NCBI GenBank assembly: GCA_017430925.1
Contig: JAFRMA010000087.1
Span: 1 to 39,305, forward strand
Length of the DNA: 39,305 nt
Source of the DNA: Solobacterium sp.
GTDB lineage: Bacteria; Bacillota_I; Bacilli_A; Erysipelotrichales; Erysipelotrichaceae
Direction of reading: 5' to 3'
Shown here: piece after piece, positions 8,441 through 16,432 of the stretch
How the letters are laid out: every line of letters starts with the position of its first letter
Position numbering within the stretch: the stretch's first letter is position 1
Translations under genes and position numbers: made by a program
The notes under the pieces: model-generated
Told to the model about the DNA's origin: nothing
The model's input: only the letters and a program-made list of their open reading frames with translations
Databases searched by the model: none

Positions 8441-9010
8441 ATGTTAATCAACAACGAAACGATAATCAAAGACAATGATCCAAGGATCCGTGAGAAATCG
8501 CAGCCTGTTCCCCTGCCCTTAAGTCAGGAAGATGAAACATTACTGCGTGAATTATATCAATACGTCGAGAATTCCACGAAACCCGAAATCGCCGAGAAGG
8601 AGAATCTGCGTCCGGCAGTGGGTATCAGCGCCATTCAGGTGGGTGTGCCCAAACAGCTGACCGCAGTAATCGTACGTCTTTCCGGTGATGATGACGAAGA
8701 AGAAATTGTTTACCGGTATATGCTGGCAAACCCGAAGATCGTCTCCTCTTCCGTACAGAAAGCATATCTGGAATCAGGAGAAGGATGTTTATCCGTGGAA
8801 GAAGACCATGACGGTTATGTCGTCCGCAGCGCCAGAGTTACCGTACAGGGTTTTGATCTGGTTACCGGGCAGGATATTACTATCCGGGCCAGAGGTTATC
8901 TGGCAATTGTCCTTCAGCATGAACTGGATCATTTTAAAGGAATACTGTTCTACGACCACATTAATCCGGAAGATCCGTATCCGGAAGTTCCAAATAGTAT
9001 CGTCATTTAG
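8441..9010 (+). CDS. def: Peptide deformylase
   Basis: The 189-residue protein carries the three deformylase motifs: GISAIQ (61-66, a variant of GxGxAAxQ), EGCLS (114-118, metal ligand Cys116) and HELDH (160-164, two His ligands and the catalytic Glu161). It removes the formyl group from nascent proteins. The frame is open further upstream, but the ATG at 8441 is chosen because CGAGGT lies 6-7 bases before it and the protein then begins as the family does. It is divergent from ftsW and directly upstream of rnjA, which has its own promoter. Confidence 0.95.
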   Translation: MLINNETIIKDNDPRIREKSQPVPLPLSQEDETLLRELYQYVENSTKPEIAEKENLRPAVGISAIQVGVPKQLTAVIVRLSGDDDEEEIVYRYMLANPKIVSSSVQKAYLESGEGCLSVEEDHDGYVVRSARVTVQGFDLVTGQDITIRARGYLAIVLQHELDHFKGILFYDHINPEDPYPEVPNSIVI

Positions 9011-9039
9011 TTTTCACATGATTTTACTCATGTTATAAT
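9011..9039 (+). promoter_or_regulatory. Promoter of rnjA
   Basis: TTTTCA at 9011-9016 and a perfect TATAAT at 9034-9039 are 17 bases apart. TG at 9031-9032 makes it an extended -10. It lies just after the def stop codon and about 47 bases before the rnjA ATG. Confidence 0.65.
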
Positions 9040-9086
9040 GCATACAGATAAGCATTATCCCTGAAAAGAGAGGTTTTATAATTACG

Positions 9087-10892
9087 ATGAAAGAAACGAT
9101 GTCCCCGATGATGTCCGGACGTTCGAATCGAAATTCACGTTTTAACGATTTTGATTTTGAGACAAACGCGATCAACCGGCGTACGGACACTCTGGTCTAT
9201 GCCTTGGGAGGTTTGGGAGAAATAGGTAAAAACATGTACTGCTTTGAACATGATGATGAGATCATCATCGTGGACTGCGGTGTGTTGTTTCCGGAAGACG
9301 ATCTTCTGGGAATCGATTATGTAATTCCGGATTTCTCCTATCTGATCAAGAACCAGGCCAAGATCAAAGCCCTGATCATTACTCACGGTCACGAAGATCA
9401 TATCGGTGCCATACCCTTTCTGTTGAAAGCGATTCGCCTGAAACAGATCCACGCACCACGCTTTGCCAAAGCATTAATTGAAAAGAAACTGGATGAACAT
9501 CATCTCTCCCGTTCATGCAAGATCGTTGAAATAGACAGTGAAAGCAGGATCGCTACCGATCACTTCACGGTAGGTTTCTTTAATACTGTACATTCCATTC
9601 CGGATTCTCTCGGTGTACTGGTCAATACCCCGAACGGAAGAGTCATCGAGACCGGAGACTTCCGCTTTGACATGACACCGATCGGTGTAAACAGTGATTA
9701 CCAGAAGATGGCTTATTTAGGACAGATCGGGATTACCCTTCTGATGAGTGATTCCACCAACTCCGGGATCGAAGGCTCTTCCATTTCGGAGAAGATAGTC
9801 GCTTCGGCGATCCTGGACCAGATGCGCAGAACACCGGGCAGACTGCTGGTTTCCACGTTTGCGTCCAACGTGCTGCGTCTGAACCAGATCCTGGAGGCAG
9901 CAGTATTGTGCAATCGGAAGATTGCCGTATTCGGCCGTTCCATGGAGAATGTCGTAGATATCGGCAGACGTCTTGGTGTTATTACCATTCCGGAAGAAAG
10001 TTTCATCAGCGGGAACGAGCTGAATACCCTGCCTCTGAACCGGATCTGTATCGTTTGTACGGGAAGCCAGGGGGAACCGATGGCTGCGTTAAGCAGGATT
10101 GCCAACGGTACCCACAGATTCCTGAAGATCATTCCCGGAGATACCGTATTATTCTCTTCCAATCCGATTCCCGGCAACGGCGTATCGGTAAGCGCAGTCA
10201 TCAACCAGCTGACCAGGGTCGGGGCGAATGTCGTAACAAACTCACCTCTGACCTCCTTCCATACGACAGGTCACGCGCCTGTGGAAGAACAGAAACTGAT
10301 GCTTAACCTGGTAAAGCCGAAATACTTCATGCCTGTACACGGTGAGTATAAGATGCTTGTGCAGCATTCTGCCACAGCCCAGGAAACCGGGGTAAAGAAA
10401 GATCATTGTCTGATCTGCAGTAACGGTGATATCGTGGTCATGCGTAACGAAGAGTGCTTCATCGCAAATGAGCGTATTGAGGCAGATGCCATTTACGTGG
10501 ATGGAAACGATGCGTCCGGATTATCCACATCTGTGATCAAAGATCGTCAGATCCTGGCCGGGAACGGGCTTGTGGCAGTCATTGTCACGATTGACTCCCG
10601 GTACAACAAGATCCTCTGCCGTCCGAATATCGTATCCCGCGGGTTTGTCTATATCAAAGATTCACAGACCTTGCTGAAGGAAGCGGAAATGGTCGTCTAC
10701 GATGCTCTGAAGAGAAAGATGATGCAGAGAACAACCTTCGGTGAACTGAAGAATTGTATACGTACTTCTCTTGAGCCGTTCCTCTTCCAGAGGACAAACC
10801 GGAACCCGATCGTTATACCGGTCATCCTTAATCAAAAAGCTGCGATTGCCGAGATCCAGGCAAAAGCAGCTGAAAAGAACCGTAGTTTCTAA
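9087..10892 (+). CDS. rnjA: Ribonuclease J
   Basis: The 601-residue protein is a metallo-beta-lactamase/beta-CASP nuclease. The zinc motif HGHEDHIG starts at residue 100, the ETGDFRFD motif follows near 189, the beta-CASP region contains CTGSQGEP (about 330), and the HTTGHAP and PVHGEY motifs complete the active site. A C-terminal domain of normal length follows. RNase J has 5'-to-3' exonuclease and endonuclease activity and drives mRNA decay and rRNA maturation in Bacillota lacking RNase E. An N-terminal extension of about 30 residues rich in Arg, Asn and Ser precedes the catalytic core. AGAGAGG lies 13 bases upstream of the ATG, rather far. J1 and J2 paralogues cannot be separated with certainty; rnjA is the likelier because of def linkage. 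Confidence 0.93.
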   Translation: MKETMSPMMSGRSNRNSRFNDFDFETNAINRRTDTLVYALGGLGEIGKNMYCFEHDDEIIIVDCGVLFPEDDLLGIDYVIPDFSYLIKNQAKIKALIITHGHEDHIGAIPFLLKAIRLKQIHAPRFAKALIEKKLDEHHLSRSCKIVEIDSESRIATDHFTVGFFNTVHSIPDSLGVLVNTPNGRVIETGDFRFDMTPIGVNSDYQKMAYLGQIGITLLMSDSTNSGIEGSSISEKIVASAILDQMRRTPGRLLVSTFASNVLRLNQILEAAVLCNRKIAVFGRSMENVVDIGRRLGVITIPEESFISGNELNTLPLNRICIVCTGSQGEPMAALSRIANGTHRFLKIIPGDTVLFSSNPIPGNGVSVSAVINQLTRVGANVVTNSPLTSFHTTGHAPVEEQKLMLNLVKPKYFMPVHGEYKMLVQHSATAQETGVKKDHCLICSNGDIVVMRNEECFIANERIEADAIYVDGNDASGLSTSVIKDRQILAGNGLVAVIVTIDSRYNKILCRPNIVSRGFVYIKDSQTLLKEAEMVVYDALKRKMMQRTTFGELKNCIRTSLEPFLFQRTNRNPIVIPVILNQKAAIAEIQAKAAEKNRSF

Positions 10893-10914
10893 GCCCTGAG
10901 TAATCAGGGTTTTT
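10893..10914 (+). terminator. Terminator of rnjA
   Basis: CCCTGA and TCAGGG pair around the loop GTAA immediately after the stop codon, followed by TTTTT. Confidence 0.85.
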
Positions 10915-10938
10915 ATGTATCCGAATAATACATAAAAA
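10910..10938. repeat. 11-bp AT-rich inverted repeat after rnjA
   Basis: TTTTTATGTAT at 10910-10920 and ATACATAAAAA at 10928-10938 are perfect inverted copies around a 7-base centre. The left arm is also the T-tract of the rnjA terminator. It could act as a second hairpin or mark the edge of the AT-rich block that begins here. Confidence 0.5.
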
Positions 10939-11023
10939 CTGCCGGTTAAATCGTGTTAATCGAAAATATCCAGCAGCCTTTATCTAGTAACCATAAATAA
11001 TTTTTGAAACTTGATTATAATTT

Positions 11024-12253
11024 TTAATTTGGAGAGACTTTGTAAGTCACTATAAAGTGAGCACTCTTTCCTCTATTCTTTCCACCATTTTCAGTTACAT
11101 ATACGTCAAATGATACTTCAAAACCGTTTGTAAGATCATCTTCTGTTACCTTGTGATATGCCGTGCCAGCACCAACATCTGGCGTATCATCAGATTCAGT
11201 AATCTTTGTTGTGAAAGTAATAGTTTCACCAACAGTTATGCTTCTCTGTTTTGATATGTTTTCACCATTTATCTGATATTCATAACTCCATTCATCCCCG
11301 ATATTAACATCGTTTTCCCTGTGATGTGTGGCATAGATATTCATCAGTTTTTTTGTTCCATCAACAGTAACATCAAATGATTCTGATACTCCATTGTAAG
11401 AGGATACTGTAATGGTTGTTGTACCACTACCTATAGCTCTGATATTCCCTTCTCCATCAACTGTAGCTACTGAGGTATCGCTTGAATTCCAAGTAAGTCT
11501 TGTATCCTCAGCATTAGCCGGATAAATTGTTGTGCTTACTTTTTCTGTTTCACCAAGTATTAGATTCGTTTTCACTTCTCCCAGTTTAATGCCCTCTATT
11601 CTAATTGGCTCCGGAACAACCACGTGGATTGTTTCTGATTTTATACTGCCATCGGCTGATGTAGCATATACATCTGTTTCACCGCCATCAACGCCAGATA
11701 TTTCGAAATACAAATTTGTGGTCATTGAACTTTTTGTATATTTAATAGTTGCAATATCAGGATTGTCACTTATAAACACTACATTTTCAGGTGTAAAGTC
11801 TTTGCTAGATTTTACCTTTACTTGTAAATAACCCGGAGATTTAGTTTCTCCGACTTTTACAGTAACCTCTTGGTCTTTAGTAAACTTAAGGCTCTTTATA
11901 TTACCAGTTGAGTTTCCTGAACTTGAACTACCACTAGAAAAAACAAATAATAAATATACAATCCACGCTACCGCGATAATTGCTATTCTAGCTATCTTAT
12001 TAAGTTTCTGATTTCTTAACATCAGGATAGTTAGAGGAATTGGAAAAGCAATAATCCACCCAATAACCCAAAGCCATGTTTTTCTTTTTTTCTGCGGAGC
12101 ATTGCTATTATTGAATTCGCCAACAGTTCTTGTTACTGATTGTTGATCCTCTATAGGAGAATTATTTTTTACCTTTTTTTGTACACATCCACAATAAGGA
12201 CAAACAAGTGCATCATCTTCAATTTTGCTGTTACAATTTCTACATATTTTCAT
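11024..12253 (-). CDS. Zinc-ribbon membrane protein with bacterial Ig-like (BIG2) domain
   Basis: The 409-residue protein begins with a zinc ribbon (Cys4, Cys7, Cys18, Cys21). A polar linker and a KKRK cluster follow, then two hydrophobic helices at about 60-79 and 88-105 and a Ser/Gly-rich spacer. The C-terminal half is beta-rich: a first Ig-like region at about 120-213, a clear BIG2 repeat at about 218-297 (with the LTWNSSDTSVATV and GTTTITV hallmarks), and a last unassigned beta-rich part. Such zinc-ribbon plus BIG2 proteins are common in gut Bacillota, without known function. Base composition is clearly more AT-rich than in the flanking genes. No terminator is visible after it. Confidence 0.85.
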   Translation of the reverse strand: MKICRNCNSKIEDDALVCPYCGCVQKKVKNNSPIEDQQSVTRTVGEFNNSNAPQKKRKTWLWVIGWIIAFPIPLTILMLRNQKLNKIARIAIIAVAWIVYLLFVFSSGSSSSGNSTGNIKSLKFTKDQEVTVKVGETKSPGYLQVKVKSSKDFTPENVVFISDNPDIATIKYTKSSMTTNLYFEISGVDGGETDVYATSADGSIKSETIHVVVPEPIRIEGIKLGEVKTNLILGETEKVSTTIYPANAEDTRLTWNSSDTSVATVDGEGNIRAIGSGTTTITVSSYNGVSESFDVTVDGTKKLMNIYATHHRENDVNIGDEWSYEYQINGENISKQRSITVGETITFTTKITESDDTPDVGAGTAYHKVTEDDLTNGFEVSFDVYVTENGGKNRGKSAHFIVTYKVSPN

Positions 12254-12276
12254 AAATCATACCTTCCTTAATTAGA

Positions 12277-13389
12277 CTAGATTTCTATTCTTTGTACTGG
12301 TTTCAATCCCTGAGTTTTCTTGAAATTCATGTTACAGTCAAATGACTCAATAGTATCAGATGGATCAATAGTATCAAAATCAATTCCCTCCAATTGATCC
12401 CTTTGAATAAGTACTGATAATACTGTGTTATCATTACTAACACCTGAATCATCAGATACTGTATCTACTGCATGAATAAGTACTTTATTCACCGGAAGCA
12501 ACGCAAATGTCTCTCTTGCTACTCTCAATACACAACTACAAATATAATCCTGTGCAATATCATAATGCATTGTTTTAGTCATTAGTTTTGAAGATAATTT
12601 CCCATTTTGTGTCAGAAATAAAACGTGGTTTGGAACAACTTTAGAAGTTTTAGCATGAAATTCCACTTCCAGAATATCCGGTAAATCAGTACCTATATCA
12701 AAATCACTTCCAAAATCTAAAATCTCATCAAAAGGATGCATTTCTGACATTACATAAAAATAACTATCAATGTCACCACTTAAAACTTGAATTGCCAGTT
12801 TTTTTAAGTTTACCCAATCATTATACATCTGAAGATCTTTCTCTTGTGCTTCCAACACTGCATCAGATAGTCTTTGATTCCTTTTTTTATTTACCGTTGG
12901 AATAAACTTGCCAAATATACTTGGTTTCTCATTATCTAAAGCATTTCGTGCTTCTCTTTCAAATGGACCTTGAGACATGAGACTAAAAGGCTCCGGTTTG
13001 TCTTTTATTGCAGCCCAATCTATCGGATCACTGCACTCATCATGAATGGAACGTATTTGATCAATCAGTTCATTATAATCATCAACCATTTCACAATTCT
13101 GAGCATACTCTGCATCTTTCTGTTGCTGTAAATTAATTGCTTCCTGAGTATCAACAGTAATAGAATCATAACGATGCTGCCTTCCAGAAGCTCTTGATTT
13201 TTTACCTTTTGAGGTGCTCACATATGAAAGACCTGTTCCTGGAATTCCGGCTGAAGTTGTTCTTCTTCCACTTGTATGAATTGTATGATGCAATCCTCTT
13301 GTTCCAAATGAAACACTTGCGCCTGATTTTCCAAAGTTGACTTTCACACCTTTACTTATCTTTACACTTCGCCGAAAACGCACTCCCAT
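12277..13389 (-). CDS. DUF4236 domain-containing protein
   Basis: The first ~55 residues (MGVRFRRSVKISKGVKVNF, then the GTRGLHHTIHTSGRRTTSAGIPGTGLSY region) match the DUF4236 domain. This domain is glycine-rich and sits at the N-terminus of many otherwise different proteins. The remaining ~310 residues are acidic and mixed alpha/beta, and I do not recognise them. There is no signal peptide or membrane helix. GGAGGT lies 8 bases before the ATG. It follows the zinc-tailed nuclease gene by 107 bases and precedes the zinc-ribbon gene by 23, so the last two are likely cotranscribed. AT-rich like its neighbours. Confidence 0.8.
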   Translation of the reverse strand: MGVRFRRSVKISKGVKVNFGKSGASVSFGTRGLHHTIHTSGRRTTSAGIPGTGLSYVSTSKGKKSRASGRQHRYDSITVDTQEAINLQQQKDAEYAQNCEMVDDYNELIDQIRSIHDECSDPIDWAAIKDKPEPFSLMSQGPFEREARNALDNEKPSIFGKFIPTVNKKRNQRLSDAVLEAQEKDLQMYNDWVNLKKLAIQVLSGDIDSYFYVMSEMHPFDEILDFGSDFDIGTDLPDILEVEFHAKTSKVVPNHVLFLTQNGKLSSKLMTKTMHYDIAQDYICSCVLRVARETFALLPVNKVLIHAVDTVSDDSGVSNDNTVLSVLIQRDQLEGIDFDTIDPSDTIESFDCNMNFKKTQGLKPVQRIEI

Positions 13390-13496
13390 ATTTATTACCT
13401 CCTTGAACCAATATGTGTTTTGATTAGCATTGTCTTACTTCATCCTCTTTTTATGTGTTATGTATATATACATATATATTCCACTCATAATATGCT

Positions 13497-14549
13497 TTAT
13501 GGATTACATCTCCCACATGGCTCATATCCTTGTTCAATCAATTCTTCACGTGTGTTAATACTATACGCCAAATTCTTCTTTTTTGTTTCTTCAACAGAAG
13601 GACAAGAGAGATCATGAAACCTTAGTGTATTTGTGTTTATAGCATATGTTATTTCTAGATTATTAATATTTTCTGTAATGATCAATGACCTGTCCGAGAT
13701 ATCCTGTTCTTGATCTGTAATCATAATAAGCAAAGGTTCTGTTTTCTCTGGTGCTTGAGTATTATATGAACTGTCAATTTGGCTGTCTCCAGTTCTATAA
13801 TCGATTATCACACCTGGTTGAATATTGTAGAGATACTTGAAAAAACAAATTCCTTCCCCTTCATCTTCAACAGAATATGCTTCCAAAAATACTCCTGAAG
13901 CAATAAGATCATCTCCTTCAAATATTGGTGTTGATCGATACAAAACATGATTGCCTGTGGCTAAGATATATCCTAATACTGCATTCTCCAGCGGTAACAT
14001 ACTCACAATATTCAGATATCTAGTTCCAGTGATAAGATTCCGAGGCTCTGCATTTGCGCCTGCAAGTTGATAACCTATAAGATGACATCTGTTATATAGA
14101 TATCTATCTTCAATTAAACTATCATATCTTACTGTATGCCACCCAGAAGGCTTAACTTCACCAATCGGTCCACGCTCTTCCTTAGGCAAAGTTTCTAAAC
14201 TAATTAATCCAATTGCAGGTCCACATCGTCCTAGATCATCAAGACTGCTATAATGTATCCCTTTAATTTCTTGTTTTTCCCAATCAGTAAACAAAGGTTT
14301 ATCATCGTTTAAGGTTATATATGACTCATCTGTATACTCTGGGATATGATCAACAAACGATTCAATATCATAATTGTCAATTATGCTATCCGATTCCAAT
14401 GTATTATCTGTTTTTGTTGTTGAAGTCGGATCTTGCAAAACTATTACTACAGATTGAGGAATGATAAAATCATGCGACAGTATTATCGACAACAATAGCA
14501 AAGAACAAAATGACCCTATAATAATCTTCATTGCCAATCTTGTCCGCAC
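13497..14549 (-). CDS. Secreted DNA/RNA non-specific endonuclease (EndA/NucA-like) with C-terminal Ada-like zinc motif
   Basis: The 350-residue protein has an N-terminal hydrophobic signal or anchor (about 8-38). A beta-beta-alpha-metal nuclease core follows: YLYNRCHLIGYQLAG at 150-164 replaces the classic DRGH with NRCH, keeping catalytic His156, and NLITGTRYLN at 171-180 carries the metal-binding Asn. The C-terminus (about 300-350) has Cys and His residues in FHDLSCPS and PCGRCNP, resembling the Ada-type metal-binding module often fused to such nucleases. The start is GTG at 14547-14549, chosen because GAGGT lies 6 bases upstream; the first in-frame ATG is 6 codons later. It may degrade or process extracellular DNA; DNA uptake is a possibility, not shown. 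Confidence 0.82.
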   Translation of the reverse strand: MRTRLAMKIIIGSFCSLLLLSIILSHDFIIPQSVVIVLQDPTSTTKTDNTLESDSIIDNYDIESFVDHIPEYTDESYITLNDDKPLFTDWEKQEIKGIHYSSLDDLGRCGPAIGLISLETLPKEERGPIGEVKPSGWHTVRYDSLIEDRYLYNRCHLIGYQLAGANAEPRNLITGTRYLNIVSMLPLENAVLGYILATGNHVLYRSTPIFEGDDLIASGVFLEAYSVEDEGEGICFFKYLYNIQPGVIIDYRTGDSQIDSSYNTQAPEKTEPLLIMITDQEQDISDRSLIITENINNLEITYAINTNTLRFHDLSCPSVEETKKKNLAYSINTREELIEQGYEPCGRCNP

Positions 14550-14951
14550 TTTATTACCTCACTTTGCTTTATTGACTATACATATAGCTATAAAAGTATT
14601 TTTTATGATTACAGATAATCATAATTCACTAAAAATCTTTTTAATATGTGTATGATTAATCACAATTACAATTCATGAAAGTTGATGTTTATTTACTGTC
14701 AGTTCAATGATTTACTAATATTACGGCTGGCGATTTACATTGTTATATTTATTATATACCTATTTCATTTCTTCAAATTTGTAAAAAACAATTTCTATAC
14801 CTATATCATAGTGATCTCACTAACAAAAAAACTGACAAGCTAAAATGTTTTTATTCAAAAAAAATATATATCTTTGACATCAATACGCACTAAAACCATC
14901 TTTCGATGGTTTTAGTGTGTTTATATATAGCATTATTTTTGAATTTGCTAT
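14550..14951. other. AT-rich stretch without a gene
   Basis: These 402 bases contain many stops in all frames and no coding pattern I can support. They hold the ribosome site and probably the promoter of the nuclease gene at the left (a TATAGT-like -10 is possible near 14575) and the hairpin at 14885-14920 at the right. The middle is runs of A and T with no clear repeat. Confidence 0.6.
14885..14920 (-). terminator. Strong hairpin terminator after the EFR1 gene
   Basis: A 16-bp stem with one G-U pair: ACGCACTAAAACCATC on the plus strand pairs with GATGGTTTTAGTGTGT around a 4-base loop. On the minus strand the loop is GAAA and GATGGTTTT supplies a T run. It begins about 30 bases after the stop codon at 14952. 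The sequence is symmetric enough to work on both strands. Confidence 0.7.
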
Positions 14952-15737
14952 TTATAGCCTTTTCTGTTCCGCAATATCTTTTACTTCAATATCCGGATGA
15001 TGATACTGATCTCTGCCCTCTTTTCCAAAGGCAGGGAATGTCTTTAGATAGACTGCTTTCTGCGGACACCAGTGATAACAGCCGAAACAATAACCGCAGT
15101 TACTTCCGAATACAGGTCCGGAATCTTCCAGGGTGATGTTATTCATCGGACAGATCTCTGCGCACAGACCACAGTGTATGCAGGAATCACTTACGCTCCA
15201 TTGCCCAAATCCGGTCTTACCAAACATATTCCGGCGGTCATCCACGGTATTCATGTTGGGATTACCACCGTGATAACTTCCGATCATACGCTTGTTTATG
15301 TTTTCTGCCGTCCGCTGCACTTCGCTGTTTTCATAGAACAGACGCTCGTCGTTTTCCTCCTGGTTGCTTGGCAGACAGTTTCCCGGCATACTCACTTTAC
15401 GGCCGTAGGAAAGATGTCTGTTGCAGCGTTTTAGGAAATTATTAAAGTCATCGATTGACACCCCTCCCCGTTCATTGCAGGTACCTACCGCAAAAATATA
15501 GGCATCTTCCGGAATCTCCATCTGCTCGATTGCCGCAAGAACCGGCCACGGGGCTTCCGCACCGTATAACGGGAAAACAAATCCGCATACCTTCTCTGCC
15601 CTGGGATAATCCTTGTCTCCGTGTAAGATTCCAACGATCGGATAAAGAACGGTCTCACCATTCAGCTGATTCGCAAGTCGTCTGGCAAAGGATAGTGAAT
15701 TTCCTGTACCGGAATACCAGTAGATTACATTTTCCAT
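14952..15737 (-). CDS. EFR1 family flavodoxin-ferredoxin fusion protein
   Basis: The 261-residue protein starts with a flavodoxin-like half; the FMN phosphate loop is WYSGTGNSLSFARRL at residues 6-20. It ends with a 2[4Fe-4S] ferredoxin domain, with clusters CIHCGLCAEICP and CGYCFGCYHWCP near 187-225. EFR1 proteins are cytoplasmic electron carriers of anaerobes with undefined partners. The ATG at 15737 is chosen because GGAGG lies 9 bases upstream; the open frame extends 11 codons further without a better site. It follows the hsp20 terminator and appears monocistronic. Confidence 0.88.
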   Translation of the reverse strand: MENVIYWYSGTGNSLSFARRLANQLNGETVLYPIVGILHGDKDYPRAEKVCGFVFPLYGAEAPWPVLAAIEQMEIPEDAYIFAVGTCNERGGVSIDDFNNFLKRCNRHLSYGRKVSMPGNCLPSNQEENDERLFYENSEVQRTAENINKRMIGSYHGGNPNMNTVDDRRNMFGKTGFGQWSVSDSCIHCGLCAEICPMNNITLEDSGPVFGSNCGYCFGCYHWCPQKAVYLKTFPAFGKEGRDQYHHPDIEVKDIAEQKRL

Positions 15738-15778
15738 ACATAAAACCTCCAGGTACATTTTATAAAACATTTATGTAA

Positions 15779-15806
15779 AAAGAAAAGGTCATCCCGGAGG
15801 ATGACC
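15779..15806 (-). terminator. Terminator of the hsp20 gene
   Basis: GGTCATCC and GGATGACC form a perfect 8-bp stem around a 4-base loop, followed on the minus strand by TTTTCTTTTT. It lies 9 bases after the stop codon. Confidence 0.9.
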
Positions 15807-15814
15807 GAATTTCT

Positions 15815-16237
15815 TTAGAGAATATCGATGTATTTTGTTTCTTCTTCCTGTTTCTTCGCTTCCGACGGGAAGTCAATCGTCAGGATACCATTGGTGAAGG
15901 ATGCGTGGATATCACTTTCCTTGATTGCGTCACCGACATAGAATGTACGGCTGCAGGAACCACTGTAACGTTCCTTACGGAGGATATTCCCCTTCGCGTC
16001 TTTCTCTTCATTGGATTCATTGTGTTCAGCACTGATTGTCAGATTGCCGTTGAAAATTGAAATCTTGATATCTTCTTTCTGATAACCCGGCAGATCGATG
16101 TCAAGCAGGTATTTACCATCCTTTTCACGGATATCCGTCTTCATTAAAGCAGTATTTCTTGTGTTGAAGCTCGGGAACATGTCGTCAAACAAATCATCAA
16201 ACAGATAACTATTTCTTCTAGCTGGTACGTATTTCAT
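15815..16237 (-). CDS. Hsp20/alpha-crystallin family small heat-shock protein
   Basis: The 140-residue length is typical. Residues about 35-130 form the alpha-crystallin domain, including DIDLPGYQKEDIKISIFNGNL and a SGSCSRTFYVGD segment. The C-terminus ends YIDIL, the I-x-I motif used in oligomer assembly. It is an ATP-independent chaperone holding unfolded proteins in the cytoplasm. AGGAGGT lies 7 bases before the ATG. A consensus -35 lies inside a CIRCE operator about 80 bases upstream, so HrcA-type heat-shock control is expected. Confidence 0.95.
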   Translation of the reverse strand: MKYVPARRNSYLFDDLFDDMFPSFNTRNTALMKTDIREKDGKYLLDIDLPGYQKEDIKISIFNGNLTISAEHNESNEEKDAKGNILRKERYSGSCSRTFYVGDAIKESDIHASFTNGILTIDFPSEAKKQEEETKYIDIL

Positions 16238-16291
16238 TTTTGTTACCTCCTGTTATTTTTTTCTATGTAGGCTTTTCTGCTTACACCTATT

Positions 16292-16319
16292 ATTGTACTC
16301 ATAGTTTTAGCACTGTCAA
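16292..16319 (-). promoter_or_regulatory. Promoter of the hsp20 gene
   Basis: On the minus strand TTGACA (16314-16319) and TACAAT (16292-16297) are 16 bases apart. The perfect -35 box sits within the CIRCE element, so a bound repressor would block polymerase. Confidence 0.75.
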
Positions 16320-16333
16320 TACCTAAGTGCTAA
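16307..16333 (-). promoter_or_regulatory. CIRCE operator (HrcA binding site)
   Basis: The plus strand reads TTAGCACTG, then 9 bases, then AAGTGCTAA, against the CIRCE consensus TTAGCACTC-N9-GAGTGCTAA. Only the innermost base of each arm differs. It overlaps the hsp20 -35 box. Confidence 0.88.
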
Positions 16334-16370
16334 TATTTTTTTGTTCAATCTACCTAAATTCTGTAAAACA

Positions 16371-16401
16371 TAAAAATAATGGCTTTGTTAAGCCATTATT
16401 T
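16371..16401 (-). terminator. Terminator after pfkA, end of the polA operon
   Basis: On the minus strand AAATAATGGCTT pairs with AAGCCATTATTT around AACA, then TTTTTATG follows. It is about 30 bases after the pfkA stop codon. Confidence 0.85.
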
Positions 16402-16432
16402 GTGTTAGCACATAACTGGATAATTTGCTAAA

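Noticed and set aside
13460..13480. Alternating AT stretch with the palindrome ATGTATATATACAT as an operator
   Set aside because: It is simple low-complexity sequence in an AT-rich gap, and chance occurrence is likely.
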